Source of the DNA: Halobacillus sp. Marseille-Q1614
GTDB taxonomy: Bacteria > Bacillota > Bacilli > Bacillales > Halobacillaceae
Assembly (NCBI RefSeq): GCF_902809865.1
Contig: NZ_CADDWH010000001.1
Span: forward strand, 248,001 to 312,000
Reading direction: 5' to 3'
DNA: 64,000 bases
Below are positions 61,206 through 64,000 of this stretch, piece after piece; the first letter of the stretch is position 1, and each line of letters starts with the position of its first letter. The notes beneath the pieces are model-generated. The model saw nothing but the letters and a program-made list of their open reading frames with translations, had not been told where the DNA came from and ran no database searches. Position numbers and translations under genes: made by a program.

Positions 61206-62354
61206 ATGAAAATCCTAAGTTATGAACTTTTTCAAGTACCGCCAAGGTGGCTGTTTTTAAAAATAGAAACGAGTGAAGGGATCACCGGCTGGGGAGAGCC
61301 TGTTATTGAAGGGAGAGCTCATACCGTGAAAGCAGCGGTGGAAGAGCTAATGGAAGGGCTGATCTCGCAGGATCCTCTTCGCATAGAAGATCACTGGAAT
61401 ATGATGTACCGCGCCGGGTTTTACCGTGGAGGGCCGATTTTAATGAGTGCTCTAGCCGGAATTGACCAAGCCTTATGGGATATAAAAGGTAAATACTATA
61501 ATGCCCCAATCTATCAGCTATTAGGCGGCGCATGCAGAGATTCCATTAAAGTCTATTCATGGATTGGCGGGGATCGTCCATCTGAAGTAGGGAAAGCTGC
61601 TAAAGCAGCGGTAGATACTGGATTTACAGCCGTTAAAATGAACGGAACCGAAGAGCTTCAGTATATTGACAGCTACAGTAAAATCGATCAGGCCGTTGAG
61701 CGGGTAGCAAGTGTAAGAGAAAGTGTGGGGCCTGATGTCGGGATTGGCATCGACTTTCACGGCAGAGTACATAAGCCAATGGCCAAATTTCTAGCAAAAG
61801 AACTTGAGCCTTACCGCCCGATGTTTATTGAAGAACCTGTGTTATCTGAGAACCTAGAAGCATTAAGAGACATTGCTGCACACACGCATATCCCAATTGC
61901 TACAGGTGAGCGCATGTATTCAAGGTGGGATTTCAAATCAATTTTAGCGGAAGGTTATGTAGACATCATTCAGCCCGACTTATCTCATGCCGGCGGAATT
62001 ACAGAGACGAAAAAAATTGCTTCTATGGCTGAAGCCTATGATGTCGCGCTGGCTCCTCACTGTCCGTTGGGTCCAATTGCGCTGGCCTCCTGCCTGCATG
62101 TAGATGCCACCGCCTATAACGCGTTCATTCAGGAACAGAGTTTAGGCATCCATTATAATAAAGAAAATGATCTGCTTGATTACGTAAAAGACAGAAGCGT
62201 ATTCGATTATAAAGACGGCCATGTGAAATTCCCGAGCGGACCGGGGCTGGGAATTGAAATCGATGAAGATTATGTACGCAAACGTGCCAAAGAAGGCCAT
62301 AACTGGAGAAATCCGGTATGGCGGCATAAAGATAAAAGTATTGCGGAATGGTAG
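61206..62354 (+). CDS. dgoD: D-galactonate dehydratase
   Basis: A 382-residue enolase-superfamily enzyme that turns D-galactonate into 2-keto-3-deoxy-galactonate. It matches what I recall of E. coli DgoD along its length: [11 protein letters not shown] near residue 28, [15 protein letters not shown] near 65, YSWIGGDRP near 118, [14 protein letters not shown] near 180 (metal ligand D and catalytic H), EEPVLSE near 208, ATGERMYSR near 232, LSHAGGITE and [11 protein letters not shown] with the second catalytic histidine, and the closing [11 protein letters not shown]. The whole set of dehydratase, kinase and aldolase forms the De Ley-Doudoroff branch. Confidence 0.96.
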   Translation: MKILSYELFQVPPRWLFLKIETSEGITGWGEPVIEGRAHTVKAAVEELMEGLISQDPLRIEDHWNMMYRAGFYRGGPILMSALAGIDQALWDIKGKYYNAPIYQLLGGACRDSIKVYSWIGGDRPSEVGKAAKAAVDTGFTAVKMNGTEELQYIDSYSKIDQAVERVASVRESVGPDVGIGIDFHGRVHKPMAKFLAKELEPYRPMFIEEPVLSENLEALRDIAAHTHIPIATGERMYSRWDFKSILAEGYVDIIQPDLSHAGGITETKKIASMAEAYDVALAPHCPLGPIALASCLHVDATAYNAFIQEQSLGIHYNKENDLLDYVKDRSVFDYKDGHVKFPSGPGLGIEIDEDYVRKRAKEGHNWRNPVWRHKDKSIAEW

Positions 62355-62358
62355 AACG

Positions 62359-62371
62359 GGTACCTGATACC
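62359..62371 (+). repeat. GGTACCTGATACC element
   Basis: Copy of the recurring GGTACC motif directly after the dgoD stop and before the terminator, as at the ends of tctA and the AEC gene. Confidence 0.45.
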
Positions 62372-62375
62372 AGAA

Positions 62376-62407
62376 AAAAAGCGCTGATCCCAGGATCAGC
62401 GCTTTTT
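62376..62407. terminator. Bidirectional terminator after dgoD
   Basis: AAAAAGCGCTGATC and GATCAGCGCTTTTT form a perfect 14-bp stem around CCAG. It serves dgoD and the convergent minus-strand gene. Confidence 0.92.
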
Positions 62408-62411
62408 CTAT

Positions 62412-63806
62412 TTATGATTCTTTCATCATGCGGATGTACATTTGTTTGTACGCTTGTTGTTCTTCTTTATTTCCTATTTCTCCATAGAGCTTAGCGAGCC
62501 ACTGAACAGGCTGCGGGTCTTCATTTCGGAGTTCCATTTCCCAGCTCATACAGTCAATGGCTTTCTGAGGCTGATGGAAATAGTGATAGAGCTGGCCTAG
62601 CTTCCCTTGCTGGTTAGGATCTTCAATCATTACACACATCTCATTCACCTTTTGGATTAACGGCTGAGTAAAGGAACGATGTTCAAATGTCTTCAGCCAT
62701 TCACTAACATAGGAAGGTTTATTATTTTTCAGTAAAGAGACAACGCCTTCATGAAGAATTTTCTGTGAAACTCGTTCATTTGCAAAGTCAAGGATCAGCA
62801 AGAATAAGTCTCTTAAATGGTCCGGATCTGAGGAGTGGCTGCTAAAATTGTGCTGTTCAATCAGACTCCCTAAATATTCCTGTTTTAATGGGGTAACCGT
62901 AAGGTTGTGTTTGTGAATTAATGTTAAAGCCTTATCAACCTTCTCGTTTTCCATATATAAATCGAGTAAATTATATAGAAACGAATCTGCAGCAAGGCCT
63001 CGCTTATACAAGTCTTCATATAGCTCAAGGTACTCAAGATCGATATCATAGCTGTCTAACGCAGCCAGTAAAGATTGGTATACTTCATCCGATTTTGTTT
63101 GAATCACTCTTTTTAAATAGAGGGCTATGACATCTATTCTGCGATCCTGCTTTTCATATAAGTAAAGAAGCTTTTGAAAAGATTTTTTGGACGGTCTGAT
63201 GCTTGTTAAATATTTCTCTGCGTAAATAGGATCTTTATCGATCAAAGAAGCATCATTATTTTTATAAAGAGTTTCATAACTCGCAATTTGCAAGTCGCCT
63301 GAAAACGTCTGAATCAGACTGTGATTCGGAGAGAAGTCTTTGAGCAGCTGGAGAAGCTGATGACAAGAAAATAGTTTTCCGTCTCGCCGCTGGATATAAT
63401 AGAGTTCTTTTATATAGTCAATAATTTTTTCCTTTTTAATAAAGGATTCAAAATAAGTGGAAATGAGAGCCGCTTCCTGGAGAGGGTATTGCTTTTTAAG
63501 TTTCTTAAACAGGTTATCAATGCTTAGCTTTTCGAGGTGAGGGTAATTTGAAAGAATGGTTTTGACTAAAGGGTGAGGGTTATTAAGAATCAGACCTTTT
63601 TTCATAACTTTTCCAACAAAAGAGTGAGTTTTCGGTTTTCTGGTTCTGACATAAGTTAAATACTGGTCTTTATGAAAGAAGATAAAATATTTCTGATCTC
63701 CTTGGTATGCTTCGACTACTTTGCACTGTTGGTATATAGCCATACGATTAATGGTCAATTCCCGGGTAAGACGGTTATTTTTAACGGTTAAGGTTGAAGA
63801 TGACAT
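62412..63806 (-). CDS. Uncharacterised helical-repeat (TPR-like) protein
   Basis: A 464-residue protein that I cannot assign. The first 90 residues look beta-rich (AIYQQCKVVEAYQGDQKYFIFF); the rest is predicted alpha-helical with repeat units of about 35 residues (for example LLYLYEKQDRRIDVIALYLKRV, LLDLYMENEKVDKALTLIHKH, LGQLYHYFHQPQKAIDCMSWE), in the style of TPR or pentatricopeptide-like scaffolds. No signal peptide or membrane segment is visible. The start is ATG 63806 behind AAGGAGGA; an upstream ATG at 63842 lacks a ribosome site. It is alone on its strand, so context gives no hint of function. Confidence 0.72.
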   Translation of the reverse strand: MSSSTLTVKNNRLTRELTINRMAIYQQCKVVEAYQGDQKYFIFFHKDQYLTYVRTRKPKTHSFVGKVMKKGLILNNPHPLVKTILSNYPHLEKLSIDNLFKKLKKQYPLQEAALISTYFESFIKKEKIIDYIKELYYIQRRDGKLFSCHQLLQLLKDFSPNHSLIQTFSGDLQIASYETLYKNNDASLIDKDPIYAEKYLTSIRPSKKSFQKLLYLYEKQDRRIDVIALYLKRVIQTKSDEVYQSLLAALDSYDIDLEYLELYEDLYKRGLAADSFLYNLLDLYMENEKVDKALTLIHKHNLTVTPLKQEYLGSLIEQHNFSSHSSDPDHLRDLFLLILDFANERVSQKILHEGVVSLLKNNKPSYVSEWLKTFEHRSFTQPLIQKVNEMCVMIEDPNQQGKLGQLYHYFHQPQKAIDCMSWEMELRNEDPQPVQWLAKLYGEIGNKEEQQAYKQMYIRMMKES

Positions 63807-63878
63807 TGCTTGTCCTCCTTCTATTCTACTTAAGCGTAACACTAAAAAGCGCAGAAGTCATTAAAGTAATGATTAATA

Positions 63879-63987
63879 TTACATTTGGTATTATTTAACT
63901 ATTGAGATGTTAATTACCAAAATGTAACATAAATTTACCTGCTATTTATATCCAGTTCATATTCCTTCTCTAGTATAGCAGGTAAAT
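63879..63987 (+). promoter_or_regulatory. Control region of the gene beyond the right edge
   Basis: Two inverted repeats stand in a row: TTACATTTGGTA/TACCAAAATGTAA (63879-63890 and 63915-63927, one bulge) and ATTTACCTGCTA/TAGCAGGTAAAT (63933-63944 and 63976-63987, perfect 12 bp, 31-nt loop). The window then ends in AAAGGAGAGG, a ribosome-binding site, so a plus-strand gene starts just outside. Confidence 0.5.
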
Positions 63988-64000
63988 ACGAAAGGAGAGG

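Overview
The window looks like chromosome of a low-GC, Gram-positive, spore-former-type Bacillaceae, possibly a salt- or alkali-tolerant genus. The grounds are strong AGGAGG ribosome sites, many GTG/TTG starts, Gram-positive lipoprotein signals, catabolite-response (cre-like) sites, a ManR/ManP-type PTS pair, a LysM-GH18 spore/cell-wall hydrolase, Na+-type symporters and acidic binding proteins. No rRNA, tRNA, CRISPR, prophage or transposase was seen. Nearly all of the window is a series of sugar, nucleoside and carboxylate uptake and catabolism operons, each with its own regulator.

Layout. 1-6.3 kb: oligopeptide-type ABC importer with anmK (anhydro-MurNAc kinase) inside the operon, suggesting muropeptide recycling. 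6.5-10.8 kb (minus): GH2 glycosidase, GPH symporter and an ArsR-type regulator. 11.0-22.4 kb: a complete candidate sulfoquinovose (SQ) pathway: DUF4867-like protein, SSS symporter, YihQ-type sulfoquinovosidase, fucose-isomerase-fold isomerase, PFK-fold kinase, GntR regulator, class II aldolase, aldehyde dehydrogenase and AEC-family transporter. This is the sulfo-EMP logic built from protein folds different from those of E. coli. 22.6-28.1 kb: CitA/CitB-like two-component system and a TctCBA tricarboxylate transporter. 28.2-41.1 kb: ECF transporter (S, T, A, A), FAH-family hydrolase, LacI regulator, two nucleoside phosphorylases, amidohydrolase, class II aldolase, MtnA-like isomerase, XapX protein and malate synthase G. 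I read this as nucleoside or 5'-deoxynucleoside catabolism by way of a ribulose-1-phosphate-type intermediate.

41.2-42.7 kb: LysM-GH18 hydrolase (minus). 42.8-52.0 kb: alpha-galactoside operon (GH4 and GH36 alpha-galactosidases, ABC importer without its own ATPase) bracketed by two paralogous LacI regulators. 52.2-56.6 kb: a VanZ-family gene split in two, a ManR-type PRD regulator split by a -1 frameshift exactly at a T TTT TTG heptamer, and a ManP-type mannose PTS. 56.6-57.6 kb: UbiA prenyltransferase (minus). 57.8-62.4 kb: SDR, IclR regulator and dgoA/dgoK/dgoD-type D-galactonate genes. 62.4-63.8 kb: uncharacterised repeat-rich protein (minus). The window ends at the ribosome-binding site of a further plus-strand gene.

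The two most interesting systems are the SQ cluster, where all sulfonate-binding residues of the SQase are conserved and an unexplained DUF4867-like gene leads the operon, and the ECF/phosphorylase/MtnA-like/aldolase/malate synthase cluster, which may be an undescribed route from nucleoside ribose to DHAP plus a two-carbon aldehyde. All assignments come from reading the sequence and from recalled family knowledge; no database search was run.
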